Below, one piece after another: positions 41,355 to 50,119 of a stretch of 64,000 nucleotides of DNA (its first letter is position 1; the number at the start of each line of letters is the position of its first letter). Source of the DNA: Streptomyces asoensis (GTDB taxonomy: Bacteria; Actinomycetota; Actinomycetes; Streptomycetales; Streptomycetaceae); the NCBI RefSeq assembly GCF_016860545.1, contig NZ_BNEB01000003.1, forward strand, positions 434,001 through 498,000, given 5' to 3'. A program made the translations under genes and the position numbers. The notes beneath the pieces are model-generated. The model did no database searches, had not been told where the DNA came from, and saw only the letters and a list, made by a program, of their open reading frames with translations.

Positions 41355-41580
41355 ATAGCTGCTACCCCCAGTAGCCGAATCGTCGATGAGGCCGCGCCCG
41401 GGGCCGTGATCGACGGAGGTAGCTGAGTAGTGCTGAAGCCCCCGGTTCACATGCGCCCCAGAGATACGCATGCCACACTGCACCCTCCCCAACTTTCAAA
41501 GCATCGTCAAGGCCGTTGCGTACGCAATGTCCAAGTCGGGCCGCTTTGCGCTATGTCGGTGCTGTGAATGTGACATAAAA

Positions 41581-41613
41581 AGGCAACCGCCCCTGATTCA
41601 GGGGCGGTTGCCT
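41581..41613 (-). terminator. Rho-independent terminator of prfB
   Basis: AGGCAACCGCCCCTGA (41581-41596) pairs exactly with 41598-41613. On the minus strand the stem is followed by TTTTTATG, a real T tract, which is uncommon in this organism type. It lies 12 bp after the prfB stop. Confidence 0.92.
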
Positions 41614-41624
41614 TGTCGACAAAA

Positions 41625-42728
41625 CTACTTCTCTTGCTGCTTGCGCCAGCGAATTCCGGCTTCCAGGAACCCGTCGATCTCGCCGTTGAACACGGCCTCG
41701 GGGTTACCGACCTCGAACTCGGTGCGCAGGTCCTTGACCATCTGGTACGGGTGCAGGACGTACGAACGCATCTGGTTGCCCCACGAACTGCCGCCGTCCT
41801 TCAGGGCGTCCATCTTGGCCCGCTCCTCCTGACGCTGCCGCTCGAGCAGCTTGGCCTGGAGGACGTTCATCGCGGTCGCCTTGTTCTGGATCTGCGAGCG
41901 CTCGTTCTGGCAGGAGACGACGATGCCGGTGGGCAGGTGGGTCAGGCGCACCGCGGAGTCGGTGGTGTTGACGCCCTGGCCGCCCGGACCGGAGGAGCGG
42001 TAGACGTCCACCCGCAGCTCGGACTCGTCGATCTCGATGTGGTCGGTCGTCTCCACCACGGGCAGGATCTCGACGCCCGCGAAGGAGGTCTGCCGGCGCC
42101 CCTGGTTGTCGAAGGGGGAGATCCGCACGAGCCGGTGGGTGCCCTGTTCCACGGAGAGGGTGCCGTAGGCGTACGGGATCTGCACGGCGAAGGTGGTCGA
42201 CTTGATGCCGGCCTCCTCCGCGTACGACGTCTCGTAGACCTCGGTCTTGTAGCCGTGCTGCTCCGCCCACCGCAGGTACATCCGCTGGAGCTTCTCCGCG
42301 AAGTCGGCGGCGTCGACGCCACCGGCCTCGGCGCGGATGTTCACGAGCGCCTCGCGGGAGTCGTACTCCCCGCTGAGCAGCGTACGGACCTCCATCTCGG
42401 CCAGCGCCTTCTTGACGGCGGTGAGCTCCGCCTCGGCCTCCGCGAGGGTGTCCGGGTCGTCCTCCTCCTGGGCCATCTCGAACAGCACGGAGAGATCGTC
42501 GATCCGTCCGCGCAGCGCGTCGGCCTTCCTGACCTCGGCCTGGAGGTGGGACAGCTTGCTGGTGATCTTCTGCGCCTCGTCCGGGTTGTCCCACAGGGAC
42601 GGCGCGGCCGCCTGCTCCTCGAGCACGGCGATGTCTGCCCTCAGCTTGTCGAGGTCCAGAACGGCCTCGATCGACTCCATGGTCGAGGAGAGGGACTTGA
42701 GCTCTTCGGATACATCGACGACTGCCAC
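41625..42728 (-). CDS. prfB: Peptide chain release factor 2
   Basis: A 367-residue class-I release factor reading UGA and UAA. The stop-codon-recognition tripeptide SPF ([13 protein letters not shown]) and the catalytic GGQ at residues 249-251 ([15 protein letters not shown]) are present. The frame is continuous from the GTG start; there is no internal stop and no CTTTGA programmed-frameshift site as in E. coli prfB. GGAGG lies close to the GTG. Confidence 0.97.
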   Translation of the reverse strand: MAVVDVSEELKSLSSTMESIEAVLDLDKLRADIAVLEEQAAAPSLWDNPDEAQKITSKLSHLQAEVRKADALRGRIDDLSVLFEMAQEEDDPDTLAEAEAELTAVKKALAEMEVRTLLSGEYDSREALVNIRAEAGGVDAADFAEKLQRMYLRWAEQHGYKTEVYETSYAEEAGIKSTTFAVQIPYAYGTLSVEQGTHRLVRISPFDNQGRRQTSFAGVEILPVVETTDHIEIDESELRVDVYRSSGPGGQGVNTTDSAVRLTHLPTGIVVSCQNERSQIQNKATAMNVLQAKLLERQRQEERAKMDALKDGGSSWGNQMRSYVLHPYQMVKDLRTEFEVGNPEAVFNGEIDGFLEAGIRWRKQQEK

Positions 42729-42785
42729 GCCTCCAGCCTAACGGACCCGGCATCCGAGCCCGCCCGGCCTCGGCGTCCCGGCCGG

Positions 42786-44033
42786 TCACGGAGAGGCCGG
42801 CGCCGAGTTCTTCGTGTCCTGCGGGGTCGCCCCCGCGTCGTCGCCCGAGGTGGCCGCCCAGGTCCCGACGCCGGCCGCGGCGACCAGGGCCGCGGCCGCC
42901 ACGCCCAGCGTGATGCGCCGGCGCCGGGTGGCGGAACGGTTGCGGGCCGAACCGGGCCGCGGCGCGCCCGCCGCCCTCGGCACCCGTGCGGTGCCGTGCG
43001 CCCCGCCCGCCAGCTCGTCGGGCGCGGGCACCCGCATCGACGTGTGGGTGTCGCGGTTGGAGTCGGGCTTGGCGTGCGGCACGAGGGGCACCGAGCCGCG
43101 CCGCTCCCGCCCCGACGGGGCCGCGGGCGAGGCGGCGGAGGGCTCGGTGTCGGCCGGGCCGCCCTCCTCCTGCCCGGGGTCGGGCTCGTCGACGTCCAAC
43201 GGTGGCATCCCGGCCAGTGACGGCAGCTGCTCCCGGAGGCGGGCCGCCAGCTCGGACGCCCGCAGCCGGGACGCGGGCGCCTTCGCCAGGCACTGCACGA
43301 GGAGCTGCCACAGTTCGTCGGTGATACCGGGCAGGGGGGCCACGGACTCCGTGACGTGGCGGCGCAGCACCGCGCCCGGATGACCGCCGCCGAAGGGGGT
43401 GAAACCGGCGAGCAGCTCGTACAGGACGGTCGCCAGGGCGTAGATGTCGACCGAGGCGCGCGGCGGCAGACCCTCCACGATCTCCGGCGCCAGGTAGTCC
43501 GGCGTCCCGATGATCTTCGTTGCGCGGGTCCGTTTGGGGGTGTCGATCAGTTTCGCGATGCCGAAGTCGGTCAGCAGCGCGCGGTGCGAGCCGCCGGGGC
43601 CGAGCGGCCCCTGCATGTCGAGCAGGATGTTCTCGGGCTTCACGTCCCGGTGCACGATCCCGGCCGCGTGCGCGGCGGCCAGTCCCTCCGCGATGTCCGC
43701 GGCGATCGCCACGGCGGCCTCGGGGGCCAGGCGCCGGTCGCGCTCCAGACGGGTGCGCAGGTCGGTGCCGCGGACGAGGTCCATGACCAGGGCCAGGTCG
43801 TTGCCGTCGACCACCAGGTCGCGCACCGAGACCACGTGCGGGTGCTCCAGGCCGAGCAGGGCGGTGCGCTCCTGCACGAAGCGGCCCACGAGCTCCTCGT
43901 CGGAGGCGAGGTCCTCGCGCAGCAGTTTGACGGCGACGGGCCCGTCCGGTCCCTCGCCCAGCCACACCGTGCCGGCGCTGCCCCGTCCCAGGATCTGGTG
44001 GGCGGTGTACCGGCTGCCGATCTTCCGTGCCAA
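42786..44033 (-). CDS. pkaB: Membrane-anchored Ser/Thr protein kinase (PkaB type)
   Basis: A 415-residue Hanks-type kinase. It has the Gly loop GRGSAGTVW, VAVKLL Lys, catalytic HRDVKPEN, DFG in TDFGIAKL and GTPDYLAPE, all in residues 1-260. A Pro/Ser/Arg linker of about 110 residues and one TM helix (RITLGVAAAALVAAAGVGTWA) precede a short extracytoplasmic tail. TTG at 44033 is chosen because GGAG lies five bases upstream and the conserved protein starts MARKIGSRYTAHQIL; upstream codons look non-coding. It follows the pkaA-like gene by 131 bp. Its lack of PASTA domains separates it from PknB. Confidence 0.88.
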   Translation of the reverse strand: MARKIGSRYTAHQILGRGSAGTVWLGEGPDGPVAVKLLREDLASDEELVGRFVQERTALLGLEHPHVVSVRDLVVDGNDLALVMDLVRGTDLRTRLERDRRLAPEAAVAIAADIAEGLAAAHAAGIVHRDVKPENILLDMQGPLGPGGSHRALLTDFGIAKLIDTPKRTRATKIIGTPDYLAPEIVEGLPPRASVDIYALATVLYELLAGFTPFGGGHPGAVLRRHVTESVAPLPGITDELWQLLVQCLAKAPASRLRASELAARLREQLPSLAGMPPLDVDEPDPGQEEGGPADTEPSAASPAAPSGRERRGSVPLVPHAKPDSNRDTHTSMRVPAPDELAGGAHGTARVPRAAGAPRPGSARNRSATRRRRITLGVAAAALVAAAGVGTWAATSGDDAGATPQDTKNSAPASP

Positions 44034-44164
44034 GGCTGCTCCTACAGACGCGTGTTGCCCATCAAAGTACGCGTCCGAGGAGCCAACCTTCACCGCGGAG
44101 ACGGAAATCACCCGCCAGATGTCGACAAGTACACAGACTCGCGGTCAGAACCGGAGGCGGTGTC

Positions 44165-45862
44165 TCAGTTGCCGGTCCCGGTCGTGCCTCCCGAACCGCC
44201 CGAATCGGCCAGGTCGCCGATCCAGCCGGTGACGTCGTCGAACCAGCCGCTGATCAGCTGCCAGTAGCTCTTGCCGGTGCCGATCCACTCCTGGAGCGGG
44301 CTCAGCTCCCAGATCAGCCACCCGGCCACGAACAGGATGACGATCGTGAACAGGCAGCCCTTCAGGCAGCCCAGCCCGGGGATCTTCATCGGGTTGGCGC
44401 TGCGCTGCCGGGGCTGGCGGGGCTCCGGCTGGGGCCGCTGCGGCTGCGGCTGGGGCGGCGGCGCGTACCGCTGGGGCTGCTGACGGGGCTGCTGGTGCTG
44501 CGGAGGCGCGTACTGCTGCTGCGGCTGCTGCTGCCCCGGGTATCCGTAGCCGGGCTGCTGCGGGCGCTGCTGGGGCCGTTGCTGCGGGCGCTGCTGCTGG
44601 TTCTGCTGCGGATACGGCTGCTGGGGCTGCTGCTGGCGGGAGACCTGCCGCTGGGGGCGGCGGCGCAGCGGGTCGTCGTCGGGGTCGAGGTACTGCTGGA
44701 CCTGGGTCTGCTCGTTGCGGGCGCGGGCACCCTGCATCTGCGACTGCCAGGGATGCGGCTGCTCGGGCTGCTGCCCCTGCTGTCCGGGCTGGTGCGGAGG
44801 CACCGGCGGCAGGACGGCCGTCGGGTCGGCCGCGCCGGAGGTGTGCGGCAGGACGGCGGTCGGGTCGGCCGCGCCCGCCGGGCCGGAGGTGTGCGGCAGG
44901 ACGCTGGTCGCCGCGTTGGGGTCGTAGGTGCCGCCCGGCACGGTCGCGGGCGCCGGGTCGGGGGCGAGCAGGTGGCCGACGCCGTCGGCGGCGGCGATCT
45001 GCATCGAGTTCGCGTGCACCCCGATGCCCTCGGCGACGATCCGCAGACCGCGCGCGAGGTTCTCGGCGCTCGGCCGGTCGTCGGGGTTCTTGCGCAGACA
45101 GCGCTCGATGACCGTCCAGAGCGGGTCGGGGACCGTGGACGGGCGGCGCGGTTCCGCGTTGAGGTGCTGGTGCAGCACCTCGAGGGCGGAGCCGCCGGAG
45201 AACGGCGGCCGCCCGGTGACCAGCTCGTACAGGAGGATCCCGGCGCCGTAGATGTCCACGGCCGAGGTCTGCGGGCGGCCCTCGGCGGACTCCGGCGCGA
45301 CGTACGCGGGCGTGCCGACGAACTCGCTGGTCCGGGTCAGGCCCGGGGAGTCGGCGAGACGCGCGATGCCGAAGTCGGTGAGCAGCGGGTGCATCTGCCC
45401 GCCGTTCTGCATCAGCAGGACGTTGGCGGGCTTCAGGTCGCGGTGCACGACGCCGTCGGCGTGGCTGGCGGCGAGCGCGTCGGCGACCTGGGCGGTGAGC
45501 AGGGCGGCGGCCACGGGCGTGAAGGGCCCGTTCTCGCGCAGGTAGCGGTGGAGGTCGGGGCCGTCGACGAGGTCCATGACCAGCGCCAGCAGATCGCCCT
45601 CGACCACCAGGTCACGGACCCGGACGATGTTCGGGTGGGTCAGGCGCAGCAGCACGGACCGCTCCCGCAGGAAGCGCATCACGACATCGGGGTCGTTGGC
45701 GAGCTCCTCCTTGAGGACCTTGATCGCGACGGTCTCCCCGGGCTGGCCGGCCACGGCCGCCTCGGCGCCCGCGGTCTCGCGCTGGCGGGCTCGCCAGACG
45801 GTGCCCGTGGCGCCGCGTCCGAGCGGCTCCTCGAGCAGGTACTTGCTGCCGACTGGCCGCAC
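44165..45862 (-). CDS. pkaA: Membrane-anchored Ser/Thr protein kinase (PkaA type)
   Basis: A 565-residue Hanks-type kinase starting with GTG (MRPVGSKYLLEE). The catalytic domain covers about 1-280 (GRGATGTVW, VAIKVLKEE, VHRDLKPAN, TDFGIARL, GTPAYVAPE). A linker of about 200 residues rich in Gln and Pro follows (PQQRPQQRPQQ-type repeats), then one TM helix (GCLFTIVILFVAGWLIWEL) and about 45 outside residues with many aromatics and Gly. GGGAG supports the start. Divergent from the FHA-ATPase gene, a plausible phospho-Thr-dependent partner. PkaA phosphorylation is documented in S. coelicolor. Confidence 0.9.
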   Translation of the reverse strand: MRPVGSKYLLEEPLGRGATGTVWRARQRETAGAEAAVAGQPGETVAIKVLKEELANDPDVVMRFLRERSVLLRLTHPNIVRVRDLVVEGDLLALVMDLVDGPDLHRYLRENGPFTPVAAALLTAQVADALAASHADGVVHRDLKPANVLLMQNGGQMHPLLTDFGIARLADSPGLTRTSEFVGTPAYVAPESAEGRPQTSAVDIYGAGILLYELVTGRPPFSGGSALEVLHQHLNAEPRRPSTVPDPLWTVIERCLRKNPDDRPSAENLARGLRIVAEGIGVHANSMQIAAADGVGHLLAPDPAPATVPGGTYDPNAATSVLPHTSGPAGAADPTAVLPHTSGAADPTAVLPPVPPHQPGQQGQQPEQPHPWQSQMQGARARNEQTQVQQYLDPDDDPLRRRPQRQVSRQQQPQQPYPQQNQQQRPQQRPQQRPQQPGYGYPGQQQPQQQYAPPQHQQPRQQPQRYAPPPQPQPQRPQPEPRQPRQRSANPMKIPGLGCLKGCLFTIVILFVAGWLIWELSPLQEWIGTGKSYWQLISGWFDDVTGWIGDLADSGGSGGTTGTGN

Positions 45863-46197
45863 GTCACGCGCTCCCTGCTGCTTGCTTGCCTGTCCTGTCC
45901 GTGTTCCGACCCACTGTAGTGCCGGTGTGCGGACGCCGGGCTGCCGTCTTTTCCCGAAAGAAGGACGCGCGGCCCGGTCTTCCTGGTTGCCGGGGCCGGA
46001 CGTGACCGATCTCAACTGATCGCCGGCGACGCACTTGTCCGGCACTTTTGCGGGCAGAGCCGACCAATCAAGATCACTTGTTCCCGGGTGTGGGGCGCGT
46101 TGTCAGTGACAGGTGCGAGGATGCCTGCAAGTACTGGCCGCTGTGCTCGTGTGGGGTGGGGAAGTCCGCGCCCGTGCAGAAGGGACCGCTGACGGCG
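45863..46197. other. 335-bp divergent region between pkaA and the FHA-ATPase gene
   Basis: No gene is seen. It must contain both promoters. TTGTCAGTGACAGG at about 46098 is a possible -35 region for the plus-strand gene, but no convincing -10 spacing was found. A GTG at 46174 with GGGGAAG upstream is an alternative start for the FHA-ATPase gene. Confidence 0.4.
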
Positions 46198-49100
46198 ATG
46201 CAGATCCGGCTGACCGTCGTAGACCCGACGGGCGCGCCCCTGGCCGCGCCGGGCTCCGCCCGTGCGGGAAGTCCCCCGGCGCGGACCCGTTCCGCGAGCT
46301 GCGACGTGCTGGTCACGGCGCCCGCCGGCACGGCCCTGGCCGCGGTGGCGTCCGCGCTGGCCGCGGCCGTCTCCGGGGAGGGCTCCGCATCCTCCTCGTC
46401 CGCGGCGGCCGTGGTGCTCTACGCGGGCGTGGAGCGGCTCGACACCCAGCGCTGCACGCTCGGCGAGCCGCCGCTGGTCGACGGCGCCGTGCTGTCCCTG
46501 GGCGCCCCCGCCGACCCCGAGCCGCACCCCGAGGTGGACGAGGCCCCGGCCCGCCTGCACGTGGTGGCCGGGCCGGACGCGGGCGGCGTCCACCTCCTGC
46601 ACGGCGGTCAGGTCCGGGTGGGGCGCTCCGCCGAGGCCGACGTGCCGCTCGACGACCCGGACGTCTCCCGGCTGCACTGCGCCGTGACGCTCTCCCCCGA
46701 CGGCCGCCTCACCGTCGCCGACCTGGGCTCCACCAACGGCACCACCCTGGACGGCGCCCCGGTGCAGGCCCGCCCGGTCCGTCTGACGCCGGGCGCCCTG
46801 CTGCGCGTCGGCGAGTCGGCCCTGCGCCTGGCCCCGCCCGGCGGTCCCGGCCCCCGGGCGGCGACCACGCCGGACGGAGAGGGACACGTCCGCGTGCCCT
46901 GTCCGGACACGGCCCCGCAGGACACCGGACCGGGACGCACGGACCCGGCGGCGGACGGCCCGTCCGTGGGCCACCCCGCCCCGGGCGCCGCACCCACGCG
47001 TGCGACGGCCGACGGCACGGGCGCCTCGGAACGGCCCTCGGGACCGACCGGCCACGCCTACGGCACGGTGGACTGGAGCGGCTCGCCCCAGGGCTCGTCC
47101 CGGACACCGGACGGGCACACGCGCGCCCCCGGGGAGCCGGCGCAGGCCTCCGCGGTCGTGCCGGGCCAGGGCACGGCGCCGTACATCGAGAGCCGGCACG
47201 GCGGCGAGACCCGCCGGACGGCCCCGCCGCGCCGGACCCCGCCCGCGGCGGCCGCCCCCGACGGCACAGCGGCGACGGCGGACGGGTTCCCGGCCACCCA
47301 CGGCGGCCGTTGCGGACTCGGCTCCTTCACCGGGACCGGCGCGGACGACGACGAGGTGCGCGGCCCGCACGGCCCGCACGACACGGCGTGCGCCCACGAC
47401 GAGGCCCGCGCCGCGCGGGGCCACTCTGCGGGCTCCCCGGCCTCCGGACCCGCCCCCACGCAACCGGCGCCGTCCCCGTCGCCCTACGACGAGGACCCCG
47501 GGGCCGATCCGCGGGCGGACACGCGCCGCAAGGGCACCCCGCTGCGCGGCACCGACGTCCCGCCCGGCGTCCGCAGGCGCGGCGGCCTGTCCGCGTGGGC
47601 GCGCCGCCTGGCCGGCGGCCGCGGTGGCCCCCAGGGCACCGACACCGACGACGCCTTCGACGAGCGGACGGACGACCCGCAGCCGTACCTGCCGGCCGGC
47701 GCGTCCCCGGCGCCCGAGACCTGGCCGGACCCGGCGGCCCTGCTGCTCACGGCGCTGGGCCCCGGCCCCCGGCTGTGGGAACGCGGCCCGGGGCACCCCG
47801 AGGCGCTCGCCGTGCGGCTGGGCACCGCCGACCGGCCCGCGCCCGACGGCTCGGGGCTGCTGCCCGCCGTGCCGGTGACGGTGGGGCTGCGCGAGGTCGG
47901 CGCGCTCGGACTGGCCGGGCCGCGGCCGCGGCTGTCCGGGCTGGCACGCGCGGTGCTGGCCCAGCTCGCCGCGCTGCACTCCCCCGACAGCCTGGAGATC
48001 GTCCTCGTCAGCACGGACCGCGCGCGTTCCGAGGAGGAGCGCGTCGCCGAGTGGTCCTGGCTGGGCTGGCTGCCGCACCTGCGTCCGGGGCACGGCCAGG
48101 ACTGCCGTCTCCTCCTCGCCTACGACCGCGACCAGGCCACGGCCCGCACCGACGAACTGCTGCGCCGGCTGGAGGACCAGCTCTGCGACGGCGCGGGCGT
48201 CCCGGACACGACGGGACGGCTCCCGGTACCCGCGCCCCGCGGCACCGCCCGCCGCCCCTCCTGGGCCGTGGCCGACGACACGGGCGACGGCGCCTATGCC
48301 GGACCCTGCACGGTGGTCGTCGTGGACGGCGATCCCGGCGGGGCCGACCTGCGCGAGGCGGTGACCCGGCTCGCGCAGGTCGGGCCGCGCGCCGGGATAC
48401 ACCTCCTGTGCCTGGCGGAGACGCCCGCCGCCTCCCCCTCCTCGCCGGTGACGGAGACGTACGAGGCAGCCTGCGCCGCGGCGCCCACGTTCCGCGCCTG
48501 CGGCGCCGTCGCCCTGCTCAGCGGGGACGTGGCGACCGCGCTGCGGCTGCTGCGGGTCGCGCCCGCCGGAGCGCCCACCGAGCGGCCCGGCCCGGTCGGC
48601 CCGGGCACGGTCGGCGCGGTGGACGCGGTCTCCGCGGCCTGGGCGGAACGCTTCGCGCGGGCCCTGGCGCCGCTGCGCCCCGAGGGCTCGGGCGGGAACG
48701 GCGAGCGGCACACGCGCGTGTCCGCGCCGCTGCCCCAGTCGGCCCGCCTGCTGGACAAGCTGGGGCTGGCCAGGGCCACCCCCGCCTCGCTGATGGCCCG
48801 CTGGGCTGACGCCGCCGACGACGCCGAGGCGCTCGGCGGCCGGGCCTGGGCCGTGCTCGGCGCCGGTCCGCGCGGCCCGGTCGGCGTGGACCTGGTAGCC
48901 GAGGGCCCCCACCTCCTGATCGAGGGACCGGCCGGCAGCGGACGCACGGAGCTGCTGCGGGCGGTCGTGGCCTCGCTGGCCGCCGCCGAGCGGCCGGACC
49001 GGCTGGGCATCGTCCTGCTGGACGGCCGTGACACCGTCGGCAAGGGCGGCGACGGCCACGGCGACGGCCTGGGGATCTGCACGGACGTACCGCATGTCAC

Positions 49101-49899
49101 CACCCACCTCACCGCCAACGACCCGGTCCGGATGCGCGAGTTCGCGCAGTCGCTGAGCGCCGAGCTGAAGCGGCGGTCCGAGTTGCTGGGCCGGTGCGGC
49201 TTCGCCGAGTGGCACACCCGGCGCACGGTCTCCGGCCGGATCGTCCCGCAGCGCACCGCGCACACCCCGTCCCAGGCGCCCGGGGGCGGCTCGGGCGGCG
49301 CCGCCGACATAGAGACCCCGTCCAGCGCCACCCTGCGGCTGCGCCCGGGAGCGGCCGCCCGCCGCCAGGCCGAGGTGGCGCCGCCGCTGCCCCGGCTGGT
49401 GGTGGTCGTCGACGATCTGGACGCCCTGGTGTCCCCCGCGCTCGGCTCCCCGGGCCGGCCGGCCGCGGGCTCGGTGATGCGCGCGCTGGAGGCGGTGGCC
49501 CGCGAGGGGGAGCGGCTCGGTGTGCACCTGGTGACGGCGGCGGCCCCCGGCGGCCGCACGGCGGAGTCGGAGCCCGCCCGGCTGTCCACCGTTCGGATCA
49601 CTCTGGAGCCGCCGGGTTCGGGCACGGACGAACCGGCGCCGGGCCGCGGCCGCCTCAAGGGCGCCGACGGCCGTCTCACCCCGTTCCAGGGCGGCCGCGT
49701 CACGGGCCGCATCCCGCGCACGGCGACGCAGCGCCCCACGGTGGTCCCCCTGGAGTGGCACCGGATGGGCGACCCGCCGACCCGCCGCCCGGTCCGCGAA
49801 CTGGGCAACGGTCCGACGGACCTGGCGCTCCTGGCCAGTGCTCTGGAACGGGCGGCCCGCCAACTGAGCCCGTCGGGCGGCTCCCCCACCCCAGGCTGA
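46198..49899 (+). CDS. FHA domain - FtsK/SpoIIIE-like ATPase
   Basis: A 1233-residue protein. An N-terminal ubiquitin-like or leader region (about 1-105, MQIRLTVVDPTG) precedes an FHA domain (about 113-205: VRVGRSAEADVPLDDPDVSRLHC... DLGSTNGTTLDG) that should bind phospho-threonine. About 330 residues of low-complexity linker follow, then an EccC-like FtsK/SpoIIIE module (about 530-1230). The P-loop reads GPAGSGRT (916 is Arg instead of Lys) and a Walker B-like VVVVDDLDAL follows. Type VII secretion or DNA-translocase relatives are possible. It sits beside two Ser/Thr kinases, which could phosphorylate its partners. No TM helices are evident. Confidence 0.82.
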   Translation: MQIRLTVVDPTGAPLAAPGSARAGSPPARTRSASCDVLVTAPAGTALAAVASALAAAVSGEGSASSSSAAAVVLYAGVERLDTQRCTLGEPPLVDGAVLSLGAPADPEPHPEVDEAPARLHVVAGPDAGGVHLLHGGQVRVGRSAEADVPLDDPDVSRLHCAVTLSPDGRLTVADLGSTNGTTLDGAPVQARPVRLTPGALLRVGESALRLAPPGGPGPRAATTPDGEGHVRVPCPDTAPQDTGPGRTDPAADGPSVGHPAPGAAPTRATADGTGASERPSGPTGHAYGTVDWSGSPQGSSRTPDGHTRAPGEPAQASAVVPGQGTAPYIESRHGGETRRTAPPRRTPPAAAAPDGTAATADGFPATHGGRCGLGSFTGTGADDDEVRGPHGPHDTACAHDEARAARGHSAGSPASGPAPTQPAPSPSPYDEDPGADPRADTRRKGTPLRGTDVPPGVRRRGGLSAWARRLAGGRGGPQGTDTDDAFDERTDDPQPYLPAGASPAPETWPDPAALLLTALGPGPRLWERGPGHPEALAVRLGTADRPAPDGSGLLPAVPVTVGLREVGALGLAGPRPRLSGLARAVLAQLAALHSPDSLEIVLVSTDRARSEEERVAEWSWLGWLPHLRPGHGQDCRLLLAYDRDQATARTDELLRRLEDQLCDGAGVPDTTGRLPVPAPRGTARRPSWAVADDTGDGAYAGPCTVVVVDGDPGGADLREAVTRLAQVGPRAGIHLLCLAETPAASPSSPVTETYEAACAAAPTFRACGAVALLSGDVATALRLLRVAPAGAPTERPGPVGPGTVGAVDAVSAAWAERFARALAPLRPEGSGGNGERHTRVSAPLPQSARLLDKLGLARATPASLMARWADAADDAEALGGRAWAVLGAGPRGPVGVDLVAEGPHLLIEGPAGSGRTELLRAVVASLAAAERPDRLGIVLLDGRDTVGKGGDGHGDGLGICTDVPHVTTHLTANDPVRMREFAQSLSAELKRRSELLGRCGFAEWHTRRTVSGRIVPQRTAHTPSQAPGGGSGGAADIETPSSATLRLRPGAAARRQAEVAPPLPRLVVVVDDLDALVSPALGSPGRPAAGSVMRALEAVAREGERLGVHLVTAAAPGGRTAESEPARLSTVRITLEPPGSGTDEPAPGRGRLKGADGRLTPFQGGRVTGRIPRTATQRPTVVPLEWHRMGDPPTRRPVRELGNGPTDLALLASALERAARQLSPSGGSPTPG

Positions 49900-50046
49900 C
49901 CCCCGCCCCTCTCGCCCCGGTGCCGCCCCCGCCCGGCCGGTCCCCCGCGCGCAAGGGGCGGGCCGGCGGCGAAATCGCGCGCTGTGATCACGACGCGGTC
50001 ACGATCCCCCGGTCGGCGGCACAGGCGCCCTTGCCGAGCCACAGCA

Positions 50047-50062
50047 CCCGGCGTAGACCAGT
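50047..50062 (+). promoter_or_regulatory. Candidate DasR (dre-like) site upstream of the second ABC operon
   Basis: CCCGGCGTAGACCAGT matches the DasR consensus ACTGGTCTAGACCAGT at 12 of 16 positions, with a perfect right half (TAGACCAGT). It is about 58 bp upstream of the binding-protein start. The left half is weak, so this is a candidate only. Confidence 0.35.
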
Positions 50063-50119
50063 GCCACGGGACAGCGCCCGAACGTTCACGAGTCGACGAG
50101 GACGAAGAACGGGGCAGTG

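Noticed and set aside
42640..42728. Programmed frameshift in prfB
   Set aside because: The frame is continuous from the GTG and no in-frame TGA or CTTTGA slippery site is present near codon 26.
46012..49863. 1283-codon open frame antisense to the FHA-ATPase gene
   Set aside because: It reads as Arg/Gly/Ala-rich shadow sequence with no motif, while the sense frame has clear FHA and ATPase motifs.
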